A DNA stretch of 6,645 bases from an uncultured Oscillospiraceae bacterium (GCA_900757695.1 CAAEOU010000305.1:1-6645), one strand, 5' to 3'. Numbered from the stretch's first letter, positions 1-5,732 are shown. The notes: generated by a model not told the origin, from the letters alone. Made by a program: numbers and translations.

Positions 1-802
1 GCTCTTCCCGAAGGCGCTCCCGGGTGAGCTTTTCGATCAGCTCCTCCGATACGTTCTCCCCCTGACATTCATCCGTGATCCGCTGCTTGAACTTATTGTA
101 GCTCCGCCGCAGATACTTGCCCAGATGGCTCACGTCCACACTCTGACCGCCGTACTGGTTGGAGGCTACATTGGCAATGATCTTGGTCATAACGTTGCAG
201 GCCACCTGAAAGCTCTTGGGAGACTCAATGAGTTTGCCGTTCATCATGGTGCCGTTGTCCAGCATGTCGCCGATGTTGATGAGGCAGCAGTTGAAGATGG
301 GCTGCACAAAATAGTCCGCATCATGGAAGTGCAGCACGCCCTCGTCATGGGCCTTGGAGATCTTTTCCGGCAAGAGAATCCGCCGGGTAAGATCCCGGGA
401 TACCTCTCCTGCGATATAGTCCCGCTGGGTAGAGGCGATCACGGTATTCTTGTTGCTGTTCTCCTCTGCCAGCTCCTTATTGGTATTGTGGAGCAGGCTC
501 AGGATACTCTCATCGGTGGTATTCTGCTTGCGGATCAGTGCACGGTTATAGCGGTAGATGATGTAGTTCTTGGCCAGCACATATTTCTTTTTGGCCATGA
601 GCTTTTTTTCTACCATGTCCTGAATATCCTCCACCAGCAGCCGGCTTTTATGCCGCCGCTCAATGGACTGCGTAATTTCTTCAATGGTCTCCTGATCGAT
701 TCGATCTTCTTCGTCTACGGAGTTGTTTGCCTTCTGAATTGCGGATACGATCTTGCTTCGGTCAAAAGCAACAATCGAACCGTCTCTTTTTACAACCTGC
801 AT
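1..802 (-). CDS. nrdD: Anaerobic ribonucleoside-triphosphate reductase (class III), N-terminal part
   Basis: This is the oxygen-sensitive glycyl-radical enzyme that reduces ribonucleoside triphosphates to dNTPs in the cytoplasm, after activation by NrdG. The minus frame stays open from the ATG at 802-800 to the window edge, giving 267 codons of a protein usually around 700 residues. Residues 1-90 form an ATP-cone allosteric domain (begins MQVVKRDGSIVAFDRSKI). The catalytic-barrel start follows, with EGVLHFHDADYF (154-165) and the cysteine pair in NCCLINIGDM (171-180), both typical of NrdD. The C-terminal glycyl-radical site and zinc cysteines lie outside the window, as would any nrdG. The start is supported by GGAGG at 810-814, 7 bases upstream. 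The gene has its own promoter with NrdR-like boxes and a roughly 125-base leader. Identification is firm; only completeness cannot be judged. Confidence 0.95.
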   Translation of the reverse strand, partial: MQVVKRDGSIVAFDRSKIVSAIQKANNSVDEEDRIDQETIEEITQSIERRHKSRLLVEDIQDMVEKKLMAKKKYVLAKNYIIYRYNRALIRKQNTTDESILSLLHNTNKELAEENSNKNTVIASTQRDYIAGEVSRDLTRRILLPEKISKAHDEGVLHFHDADYFVQPIFNCCLINIGDMLDNGTMMNGKLIESPKSFQVACNVMTKIIANVASNQYGGQSVDVSHLGKYLRRSYNKFKQRITDECQGENVSEELIEKLTRERLREE

Positions 803-852
803 AGTTCTTCCTCCGTTCACATGGGCCCTGCCCGAAGGCCGCCTGACACAAG

Positions 853-883
853 TTCATCGAAGCGCCGGGAGCACTCCGATGAA
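853..883 (-). promoter_or_regulatory. Strong hairpin in the nrdD 5' leader
   Basis: In the predicted nrdD transcript, TTCATCG pairs with CGATGAA (7 bp), followed by a G-U pair and AGTGC/GCGCT (5 bp) around a 5-base loop. This makes a nearly continuous 13-bp stem about 50 bases before the start codon. No U-tract follows, so it is not an intrinsic terminator. A second small hairpin of the GCC-TTCG-GGC type lies closer to the gene, at about 829-838. It may stabilise the mRNA or regulate translation. I recognise no known riboswitch consensus. Confidence 0.5.
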
Positions 884-933
884 TAGAAGGCAGCCGTAGC
901 CGTCTTTGGTCTAATGAATTTTTCAGTAGGCAT

Positions 934-961
934 ATTATAGCACATGGCCGCAGGAATGCAA
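934..961 (-). promoter_or_regulatory. nrdD promoter (extended -10)
   Basis: Reading the minus strand, TTGCAT (956-961) and a perfect TATAAT (934-939) are separated by 16 bases. A TG one base upstream of the -10 makes it an extended -10 element. Transcription would start near 927, giving a leader of about 125 bases before the nrdD ATG. This is a good vegetative sigma-A type promoter, positioned just downstream of the two NrdR-like boxes. Confidence 0.75.
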
Positions 962-969
962 GAACAAAA

Positions 970-985
970 TTACTACATTTAGTGT
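970..985 (-). promoter_or_regulatory. NrdR box 1 (promoter-proximal)
   Basis: The minus-strand sequence ACACTAAATGTAGTAA fits the NrdR consensus acaCwAtATaTwGtgt at all conserved core positions (CwAnATnTwG, core 973-982). NrdR is the zinc-finger/ATP-cone repressor that shuts off ribonucleotide reductase genes when dATP is high. The box is followed by a reductase gene and has a partner 30 bp away, the usual tandem arrangement. It lies upstream of, not over, the called -35. Confidence 0.75.
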
Positions 986-999
986 CAGTTTGCTTACAA

Positions 1000-1015
1000 A
1001 AACAACATCTTGTGG
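1000..1015 (-). promoter_or_regulatory. NrdR box 2 (promoter-distal)
   Basis: The minus-strand sequence CCACAAGATGTTGTTT matches the NrdR palindrome core CwAnATnTwG (1003-1012). Its centre is 30 bp from that of box 1, with a 14-base linker, so both boxes face the same side of the helix after about three turns. This is close to the 15-16 base linkers usual for NrdR sites. Two core matches at helical spacing directly upstream of nrdD make chance occurrence unlikely. Confidence 0.72.
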
Positions 1016-1262
1016 TTTTTGCGGTTTTCACGGACCTGCGTCCCCCTATGCTGGGGCCGGGTTTCCATAACGTATGCAGGTAAAAAACAAACCGGATCGC
1101 TTGGATTTTTCTGCAATTTTACCTCTTTCGCAGGCGAAAAGCTATGCGCCGGAAGGGGTTCACCCCACCTGTCCGCAAAGCTCGGAAATGCGCCTCAGAG
1201 GACAAATGAAACAAGAAAAATTTTTTCTTTCCCCGTCTTCCGGCATGGACGAAAAATCAATC
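1016..1262. other. Gene-free interval with several paired segments; candidate structured RNA
   Basis: No convincing coding sequence lies here: the open frames lack ribosome binding sites and their translations look random. On the plus strand, ACCTGCGT (1034-1041) pairs with ATGCAGGT (1074-1081) over 8 bp including one G-U, enclosing a CCCC/GGGG hairpin (1043-1056). A second unit closed by CCTCT/AGAGG (1122-1126 with 1197-1201) contains TTTCG-CAGG-CGAAA (1126-1139), GGGG-TTCA-CCCC (1155-1166) and a short CCG/CGG stem (1173-1185). An A/T palindrome with an 8-bp arm sits at 1213-1229 and might weakly end a transcript. The helices work on either strand; the G-U pair slightly favours plus. I find no clear promoter and match it to no RNA family I know. 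The alternative is the 3' UTR of the minus-strand gene ending at 1263. Confidence 0.35.
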
Positions 1263-1922
1263 TTACCGTGAACTGGAAGCATTCACATTCTCTTGCTCCG
1301 GCTCAGCGGTGAGATCGTATAGCATACGGATATGGCCCTCTATCCAGCGAGCTTTTTCTACGGTCTGCTGCTCCGGCACATCGCCGTTCCGGGCCTGCCG
1401 ATCCACCTCCCGGATCAGCTCCTGTGCGGCCATTCCGGCGCTCCGGGCCAGCTCATGAAGGCGCCGGGTATCCAGTGTGGCATCCTGCCTCTTCTGCTCT
1501 GCCCGGTGCAGGGACTTTTCCCGCAGTTCATTGAGCAGTGCCTCCTCTCCCCGCAGGGCATAGGGAAGGGATACGGGTTTTTCCGGCTTTTCGATCAGCT
1601 GCTCCGCCGCCTTTGTCATCTCATCCAAATATCGGATCGGACGCGCCAGATAGTGATAGGTCACAATGGCCCATCCGCCCAGACACAGGGCCAGGATAAC
1701 CAGCAGCACCTGATTGGACATCCACTGCAGGGCACGATAAACCCAGTTGTACATCTCCCGGTTGCCCAGATAATTCCGCACCCGCCAGCTGAGCACTCCG
1801 GCTACGAAGACCAGCATGGCAACGCCCACCAGCGCCATGATATACTGCACCAGCATCGCTCCGGTCATCTGTCCGGGGCGAAAGTGCTTTCCGGCACGTC
1901 CATTCTCTTTCCCTGTATGCAC
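1263..1922 (-). CDS. Truncated VanS-like membrane sensor without kinase domain
   Basis: This is a 219-residue protein with two transmembrane helices (about 21-45 and 70-92) and a short outside loop. A HAMP-like linker follows (ARPIRYLDEMTKAAEQLIE, 93-111), then a charged helical region (about 123-175). The run from the second membrane helix through SLPYALRGEEALLNELREK (118-136) and AEQKRQD resembles the input half of VanS-type histidine kinases, as I know the family. The phosphoacceptor helix is degenerate: His156-Glu157 could be a remnant H-box, but HELARSAG lacks the proline of HELRTP. The N, G1, F and G2 boxes of the ATPase domain are absent because the frame stops after the second DHp-like helix. 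GTG is chosen as start because AGGAGG (1930-1935) lies 7 bases upstream. It is 75 bases downstream of the DprA-like gene. It could be an intact scaffold or dominant-negative partner, or a decayed kinase. Confidence 0.7.
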   Translation of the reverse strand: MHTGKENGRAGKHFRPGQMTGAMLVQYIMALVGVAMLVFVAGVLSWRVRNYLGNREMYNWVYRALQWMSNQVLLVILALCLGGWAIVTYHYLARPIRYLDEMTKAAEQLIEKPEKPVSLPYALRGEEALLNELREKSLHRAEQKRQDATLDTRRLHELARSAGMAAQELIREVDRQARNGDVPEQQTVEKARWIEGHIRMLYDLTAEPEQENVNASSSR

Positions 1923-1929
1923 GAAGCTT

Positions 1930-1935
1930 CCTCCT
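1930..1935 (-). promoter_or_regulatory. Ribosome binding site fixing a GTG start
   Basis: Minus-strand AGGAGG stands 7 bases before the GTG at 1922-1920. The next in-frame ATG, Met19, would remove most residues ahead of the first membrane helix and has no comparable site, so GTG is preferred. Confidence 0.8.
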
Positions 1936-1958
1936 TTCTGTTGCCGCCGAAAAGCGAA

Positions 1959-1983
1959 GGCCCGCCCGCTGCTGCGGGAGGCC
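1959..1983 (-). terminator. GC-rich hairpin after the DprA-like gene, possible weak terminator
   Basis: GGCC (1980-1983) pairs with GGCC (1959-1962) and CCCGC pairs with GCGGG (1965-1969 with 1974-1978) around a 4-base loop, with a small bulge between. It begins 14 bases after the TGA at 1998-2000. The downstream minus-strand sequence TTCGCTTTTC is a poor U-tract, so termination is probably partial and could let transcripts run into the membrane sensor gene, for which I see no separate promoter. Confidence 0.45.
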
Positions 1984-1997
1984 CTCGCCTCATCTCC

Positions 1998-2921
1998 TCA
2001 AAACAGGCTGGTCTGCTGAAGCCCCAGCGCACTGAGCTGTTCCAGCTGGGAAAGCGAGACCGGCTCTGCACCACGCTCCAAAAGCCCACGGGTACCGGGT
2101 TCCTCCGGCTCCCCATCATAGACAAATACCGGGCTCCAGCCCTCCTTCAGATTCTCCATGGTGCCGTTCCATGTTCCCCCGGTTCCATAGTCCGACTGGG
2201 CCACAAAGACCTTTTGGCCCATGGCATGGATGAGCCGGTTCCGGCTCATGGCACGGGGTGTGGAGAAGGGCAGATCCGGCCCCTGCTCGGATACCAGCAA
2301 AAGCTTTTTGTCCCTCAAATACCGGCGGTAACGGCGGTCTGTCAGATGTTCTTCCAGACTGTCTGCCAGAAAAAGGACCGAACAGCCACCCTGTTCCATG
2401 GCCCCGCAAAAGCCCTCCGTATCCGCTCCGGCGGCTCCGCCGGAACAGTAGCAATAGCCCTGCCGGGCAGCGGCATTGCCCACGCACCTTGCAAAATTTT
2501 TTCCCGCAGGGCGGAGCTTTCGGGAGCCCACCAGCGACATGCACTGCCGTTCCATAAGGGAAAGCGCCCCTGCGCAAAACAATACCAGCGGCGCACGATC
2601 TCCAAGGGTTTCCCGGAGCCGCTGGGGATACTCCGGGCTGATCCGTGTAATTACCCGGATCCCCTTCCGTGAAAGCCCTTGCAGATACCCCTGCAGCAGC
2701 TGGCGCTGGGTCAGACGCCTGAGGATTTCATCGGTCTCCTGCCGGGTACAGCCCAGCCGCTGAAGCTCTTCCTCGTCCAGCTCCAGCTCCGGCTCCGGGG
2801 TCTGCCCCAGCTCCTTTACCGCCACGGAAAGCCGCCGAAACAGGCTTTCCCGCAGGCGATTCTCTCCCGGCAGTGCATAGAGCAGCATCAGCCCCAGCTC
2901 CGGCTCCGTATAGCTTCTCAT
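1998..2921 (-). CDS. DprA/Smf-like DNA-processing protein
   Basis: The 307-residue protein carries the DprA Rossmann-fold signature in order. VGSRKL (131-136) is the usual VGSR segment. SGGAAGADT (160-168) stands where DprA has SGLARGID. SEQGPD (211-216) replaces SExPPG, SRNRLIHAMG (226-235) replaces RNRIIAGLS, and GTGGTWNGT (246-254) replaces the SGSLxTA loop. DprA binds single-stranded DNA and loads RecA during natural transformation. The first 90 residues look like the helical N-terminal domain. The protein ends soon after GTRGLLERGAEPV, without the C-terminal winged-helix domain found in many DprAs, and its motifs are divergent, so it may be a paralogue with another DNA-related role. Its ATG overlaps the helicase stop by 4 bases (ATGA), implying translational coupling. 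Fold assignment is strong; a transformation role is inferred. Confidence 0.85.
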   Translation of the reverse strand: MRSYTEPELGLMLLYALPGENRLRESLFRRLSVAVKELGQTPEPELELDEEELQRLGCTRQETDEILRRLTQRQLLQGYLQGLSRKGIRVITRISPEYPQRLRETLGDRAPLVLFCAGALSLMERQCMSLVGSRKLRPAGKNFARCVGNAAARQGYCYCSGGAAGADTEGFCGAMEQGGCSVLFLADSLEEHLTDRRYRRYLRDKKLLLVSEQGPDLPFSTPRAMSRNRLIHAMGQKVFVAQSDYGTGGTWNGTMENLKEGWSPVFVYDGEPEEPGTRGLLERGAEPVSLSQLEQLSALGLQQTSLF

Positions 2922-4099
2922 CGATATTTCAGCTTTACCTGAGGCTTTTTCACCTCCACCTTCTGAAGCTTTCCGTCCCCGGTCAGCTTCACGGGCTTTA
3001 TGGTAAAGTGCGAATATTTTGCGATCTCATCCAGCTTGGACTTTTCCAGCAGCGATCCCACCAGTGTATAGGCAGCGCCCTTCCGTCTGGCCCGGCCGGT
3101 ACGGCCGATCCGGTGAATATAATATTCGTTTTCCTCGGGGATATCGTAGTTGATGACGCATTCCACGTCATCCACATCAATGCCCCGGGATGCAACATCC
3201 GTTGCCACCAGTACATTGAGCTTGCCATCCCGGAATTTCTGCATGACCTTTTCCCGCTGACTCTGGCGGATGTCGCCGTGGAGGCAGTCCACGCTGTAGT
3301 TTCTGCCCTGCATATCGTCGCAAAGCCGCTGACACATATGCTTGGTGTTGCAGAAAATGATCACACGCTCAAAGCCCTGGGTATCCAGCAGCTGCAAGGT
3401 CGTCATCAGCTTTTCAATGCCGTTGCAGGTGATGGCATACTGATCAATATCCGGTCGGCTTTCCTCCTTGGGCTGCACGGTGATCTCCACCTCATCCCGC
3501 TGATACATCCAGCTGACCGTCATGACCTCCTGCGAGATCGTAGCGGAAAACAGGCCCATATTGGTACGGTTTTTCATCTTTTCGATGATACCGGTCACAT
3601 CCTTGAAAAAGCCCATATCCAGCATTCGATCCGCCTCGTCCAGCACCACAGTTTTGATGCCGTCAAAGCGGATATTCTTCCGCTTGTAGTGATCCATAAG
3701 CCGTCCGGGCGTTGCCACAACGATCTGGGGCTTTTTTGCAAGCTGACGTGCCTGTGCATCCAGCCGCTGGCCCCCATAGAGCACCGCCACACGGATCCCC
3801 TTCTTGAACTCCAGCAGTCCACGGAGCTCGTCCCCGATCTGCATGGCCAGCTCCCGGGTGGGGGCGAGAATCGCCGCCTGCACCGCTTCATTTTCCACAT
3901 CGATATGTTCAATCACGGGGATCCCAAAAGCAAACGTCTTACCGGTACCCGTGGGAGCCTTGGCGATTACATCCTTCCACTCCATCAGCGGCGGAATCGC
4001 CTCTTCCTGTACCTGTGTGGGATAGCCGTAGCCCTTTTTCTCCAGCGCCTGTAAAATTTCTGCGCTGATGCCTAATTGTTCAAACGTGATATGCTCCAT
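2918..4099 (-). CDS. DEAD-box ATP-dependent RNA helicase
   Basis: This 393-residue cytoplasmic helicase unwinds RNA duplexes using ATP, in roles such as ribosome assembly or mRNA turnover. All core motifs are visible: Q motif YPTQVQEEAIP (26-36), Walker A APTGTGKT (48-55), Ia PTRELA (80-85), Ib TPGRL (130-134), II DEAD (154-157), III SAT (185-187), IV VIIFC (246-250), V ATDVASRGID (299-308) and VI HRIGRTGRA (329-337). Only a short lysine-rich tail follows motif VI, so it lacks the long extensions of CshA- or DbpA-type enzymes and its specific target cannot be read. ATG at 4099-4097 is chosen over an in-frame TTG 6 bases upstream because AGAGG (4106-4110) abuts the TTG but is 6 bases from the ATG. 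It has its own promoter and overlaps the DprA-like gene by 4 bases. Confidence 0.96.
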   Translation of the reverse strand: MEHITFEQLGISAEILQALEKKGYGYPTQVQEEAIPPLMEWKDVIAKAPTGTGKTFAFGIPVIEHIDVENEAVQAAILAPTRELAMQIGDELRGLLEFKKGIRVAVLYGGQRLDAQARQLAKKPQIVVATPGRLMDHYKRKNIRFDGIKTVVLDEADRMLDMGFFKDVTGIIEKMKNRTNMGLFSATISQEVMTVSWMYQRDEVEITVQPKEESRPDIDQYAITCNGIEKLMTTLQLLDTQGFERVIIFCNTKHMCQRLCDDMQGRNYSVDCLHGDIRQSQREKVMQKFRDGKLNVLVATDVASRGIDVDDVECVINYDIPEENEYYIHRIGRTGRARRKGAAYTLVGSLLEKSKLDEIAKYSHFTIKPVKLTGDGKLQKVEVKKPQVKLKYR

Positions 4100-4105
4100 T
4101 TTCAA

Positions 4106-4110
4106 CCTCT
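4106..4110 (-). promoter_or_regulatory. Ribosome binding site deciding the helicase start
   Basis: Minus-strand AGAGG is 6 bases from the ATG at 4099-4097. It directly touches the in-frame TTG at 4105-4103, which is too close to be used. This sets the protein at 393 rather than 395 residues. Confidence 0.7.
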
Positions 4111-4133
4111 ATTATTTCATTATGATTCCATTC

Positions 4134-4162
4134 ATTATACCCTGTTCCTGTATGAAATGCAA
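4134..4162 (-). promoter_or_regulatory. Promoter of the helicase operon
   Basis: On the minus strand, TTGCAT (4157-4162) and a perfect TATAAT (4134-4139) are 17 bases apart, a near-consensus sigma-A promoter. Transcription would start near 4127, leaving a leader of fewer than 30 bases before the helicase ATG. That is too short for elaborate leader control. Confidence 0.82.
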
Positions 4163-4197
4163 TACCTGCCCCATGGCCGTCCCACTGATCTCCGCCG

Positions 4198-4226
4198 TTG
4201 TATTTTGTCGAATTGTATGTTATGAT
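4198..4226 (+). promoter_or_regulatory. Promoter of the ThyX-like/membrane protein operon
   Basis: TTGTAT (4198-4203) and TATGAT (4221-4226) are separated by 17 bases, and TG one base before the -10 makes it an extended -10 promoter. Transcription would start near 4233, giving a leader of about 27 bases. It diverges from the helicase promoter; the two -35 hexamers are 35 bases apart. Confidence 0.78.
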
Positions 4227-4259
4227 GGATCTGTAAAGACTAAAGAAAGCAGGTGTCCC

Positions 4260-4904
4260 ATGACCACCATTGAAAATGTAGAACTTTTTGGCCTTGACAG
4301 CTCCATCTTCCGCAGCGGCTATTCCATGCGTGATACCGCTCCCACCCCTCAGGAGTTTCAGGAAACCGTAGCTGCCATTCGTCAGTGCCGGGAAACCGGT
4401 GACTACACCAATCCCCACATCAAGCGTGCCATTAAGCTGGCCTCCATTCCCGAAGGCGGCCATGACCAGTTCCTCACCGGCATCGTTGTAAACTTCGACC
4501 TGACCATCACCAACAAGGCATGGGTCGAAGCGGAGCGGTACACATTTCTGAACTTTATCTCCTCCATGTCCACCATGCATCGGGTTGCACGGTTCCGGAT
4601 TGCAGACTGCTGCAACCAGTACACCAGTCCCGTAGAAATCGCCGAGGCCCAGCGGCTTCAGCAGGTCTATAACAGCATTGACGCAACTCAGGAGCCCCAG
4701 CGGAAAAAGGAAGCCTATCTGGAGCTGCTCTATAATCTCCCCTCCGGCTTTGAGCTGATGGCCGGCATGACCACCAACTATCGCTGCCTCAAGAACATCT
4801 ACGCACAGCGCCGGAATCACCGGCTCCCGGACTGGCATGTGGTCTGTGACTGGATTGAGACTCTGCCCATGGCTCCGGAGCTCATCACCGGAAAGAAGTC
4901 CTGA
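4260..4904 (+). CDS. Uncharacterized protein, divergent ThyX (flavin-dependent thymidylate synthase)-like
   Basis: The protein is a soluble 214 residues with no membrane segment. Three blocks follow the order of ThyX, the FAD enzyme that makes dTMP from dUMP. GHDQFLTGIVVNF (67-79) resembles the ThyX GHxxxxEHxxFxF block, but with TG where EH is expected. MHRVARFRIADCCNQY (106-121) sits where RHRxxSxNExSxRY belongs. NYRCLKNIYAQRRNHR (173-188) followed by W192 matches the NxRxLxxFxxxR...W block. About 13 extra residues separate blocks one and two. The signature is degenerate, so ordinary thymidylate synthase activity is doubtful. Similar proteins occur, as I recall, in Firmicute genomes and their phages without assigned function. 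ATG at 4260 is the first start after the promoter; AGGTG 4 bases upstream is a modest ribosome site. A membrane protein gene follows 31 bases later. The fold link is an inference from motifs, not a search result. Confidence 0.6.
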   Translation: MTTIENVELFGLDSSIFRSGYSMRDTAPTPQEFQETVAAIRQCRETGDYTNPHIKRAIKLASIPEGGHDQFLTGIVVNFDLTITNKAWVEAERYTFLNFISSMSTMHRVARFRIADCCNQYTSPVEIAEAQRLQQVYNSIDATQEPQRKKEAYLELLYNLPSGFELMAGMTTNYRCLKNIYAQRRNHRLPDWHVVCDWIETLPMAPELITGKKS

Positions 4905-4935
4905 AACCAAATAAAAAGAGGAAGAGGAGTGTAAT

Positions 4936-5679
4936 GTGAAAAGACACGCCGACATAGAGCCCTGGGCGTATTCCGACCCGGAGTCAAAAAGCCGCAATTC
5001 CGTAAAAGGTGTGCTGACTCGTATGCTTCTCGGCATCGGGCTTGGCCTCATTGTGCTGGGCCTTTGGAACCTTCCGAAGATCTTGAAGCAGGCCACCCCC
5101 TTGCAGAATGCTCATACGCTTACCGGCTCTGACTTTCAGGCGTCCGGCAGTTATGATCTGGGCGAGAGCGTGATTCTCGACAGCTTCGCCGCTGGCGGCA
5201 CAGATAATGAGGTTACGACCAATTACTATGCAGCAGCCTTCCGGGGCAAGGATAACGAGCCCATGGTCATTACACTGGCGGTGAACACGGAGGATGATAT
5301 CCACGAAGTGCTCATGGACTACCTCAGTGATGGCACCCAGCAGATGGGCGACCTGAGCTTTGCAAGCATCTGCGGCGTTGCGCAGCCCTTTGATTCCGAT
5401 GACCTGGAAAGCTACTATCAGGCGTACACCGAGCAGCTCCTCCAGCAGGGGTTCTCCCTCAGTACCGTTCCGCTGGAGCTGATCTACAAGGGTACAGACC
5501 CGGACAGCTTCCAGCAGCGGATTCAAGACGAGCATGACAGTCTCATTTCCACCTCACTGGTCTTTGTGGTGCTGGGGCTTGTGTTCCTCGCCATCGGTCT
5601 GCTTTTGAAATATCGTGCAAAGAAGCAGGCTTATACGGACGATGACGGCCCTCGAATGAATGGCCCGGAGATACTATAA
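4936..5679 (+). CDS. Unrecognised membrane protein with a large extracytoplasmic domain
   Basis: This 247-residue protein has two predicted transmembrane helices: LTRMLLGIGLGLIVLGLW (27-44) and SLVFVVLGLVFLAIGLLLK (207-225). With an arginine/lysine-containing N-terminus and the basic run KYRAKK (225-230) after the second helix, both ends should be cytoplasmic. About 155 residues (50-205) then lie outside. That domain is acidic, rich in tyrosine and aromatic residues, contains a single cysteine (C146) and shows no catalytic motif I recognise. The start is GTG, since AGAGGAG (4923-4929) lies 6 bases upstream and the nearby ATG at 4934 is immediately followed by TGA. It is the second gene of an apparent operon with the ThyX-like gene; a strong terminator follows 11 bases after its stop. 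Function is unknown; a sensor or binding role is possible but unsupported. Confidence 0.8.
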   Translation: MKRHADIEPWAYSDPESKSRNSVKGVLTRMLLGIGLGLIVLGLWNLPKILKQATPLQNAHTLTGSDFQASGSYDLGESVILDSFAAGGTDNEVTTNYYAAAFRGKDNEPMVITLAVNTEDDIHEVLMDYLSDGTQQMGDLSFASICGVAQPFDSDDLESYYQAYTEQLLQQGFSLSTVPLELIYKGTDPDSFQQRIQDEHDSLISTSLVFVVLGLVFLAIGLLLKYRAKKQAYTDDDGPRMNGPEIL

Positions 5680-5690
5680 CCCTAAAATAC

Positions 5691-5727
5691 GGTCACCCCG
5701 ATGCCGAAAAACGGCATCGGGGTGACC
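5691..5727. terminator. Perfect 16-bp hairpin, likely bidirectional terminator
   Basis: GGTCACCCCGATGCCG (5691-5706) is exactly complementary to 5712-5727 across an AAAAA loop. It lies between the converging membrane protein gene (stop 5677-5679) and alr (stop 5733-5735), 11 and 5 bases from their ends. On the minus strand GTATTTTA follows the stem, a reasonable U-rich tail for alr. On the plus strand the tail TGGTATTATA is weaker, but the stem is strong enough to serve both. Confidence 0.85.
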
Positions 5728-5732
5728 TGGTA

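Noticed and set aside
125..886. 253-codon plus-strand open frame opposite nrdD
   Set aside because: It is the antisense shadow of nrdD: the minus frame carries clear ATP-cone and NCCLINIGD motifs, while this one has no recognisable domain or ribosome site.
1122..1201. Possible cyclic-di-GMP-I riboswitch, suggested by CCGCAAAGCTCGG
   Set aside because: Only the short CGCAAAGC string resembles the consensus; the GCAAACC strand, the tetraloop stem and the downstream GGTTACCG element are missing, and no gene follows in the right place.
1010..1312. 100-codon plus-strand open frame in the gene-free interval
   Set aside because: There is no ribosome binding site, the translation is low in structure signals, and it overlaps the 3' end of the sensor gene.
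1865..1993. Possible 42-codon minus-strand gene starting just after the DprA-like stop
   Set aside because: The AGGAG-like site is only one base from the ATG, the frame crosses the GC hairpin and then overlaps the sensor gene in another frame, and the product is low complexity.
2873..4054. 393-codon plus-strand open frame opposite the helicase
   Set aside because: It is a shadow of the DEAD-box gene, whose full motif set is on the minus strand.
4260..4904. Calling this gene thyX outright
   Set aside because: The RHRxxSxNExSxRY motif is replaced by MHRVARFRIADCCNQY and the EH pair is absent, so only a distant, family-level resemblance is supportable.
4080..5096. 338-codon minus-strand open frame across the ThyX-like gene
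   Set aside because: It crosses two divergent promoters and two plus-strand starts and shows no domain; the plus frames have promoters, ribosome sites and a terminator.
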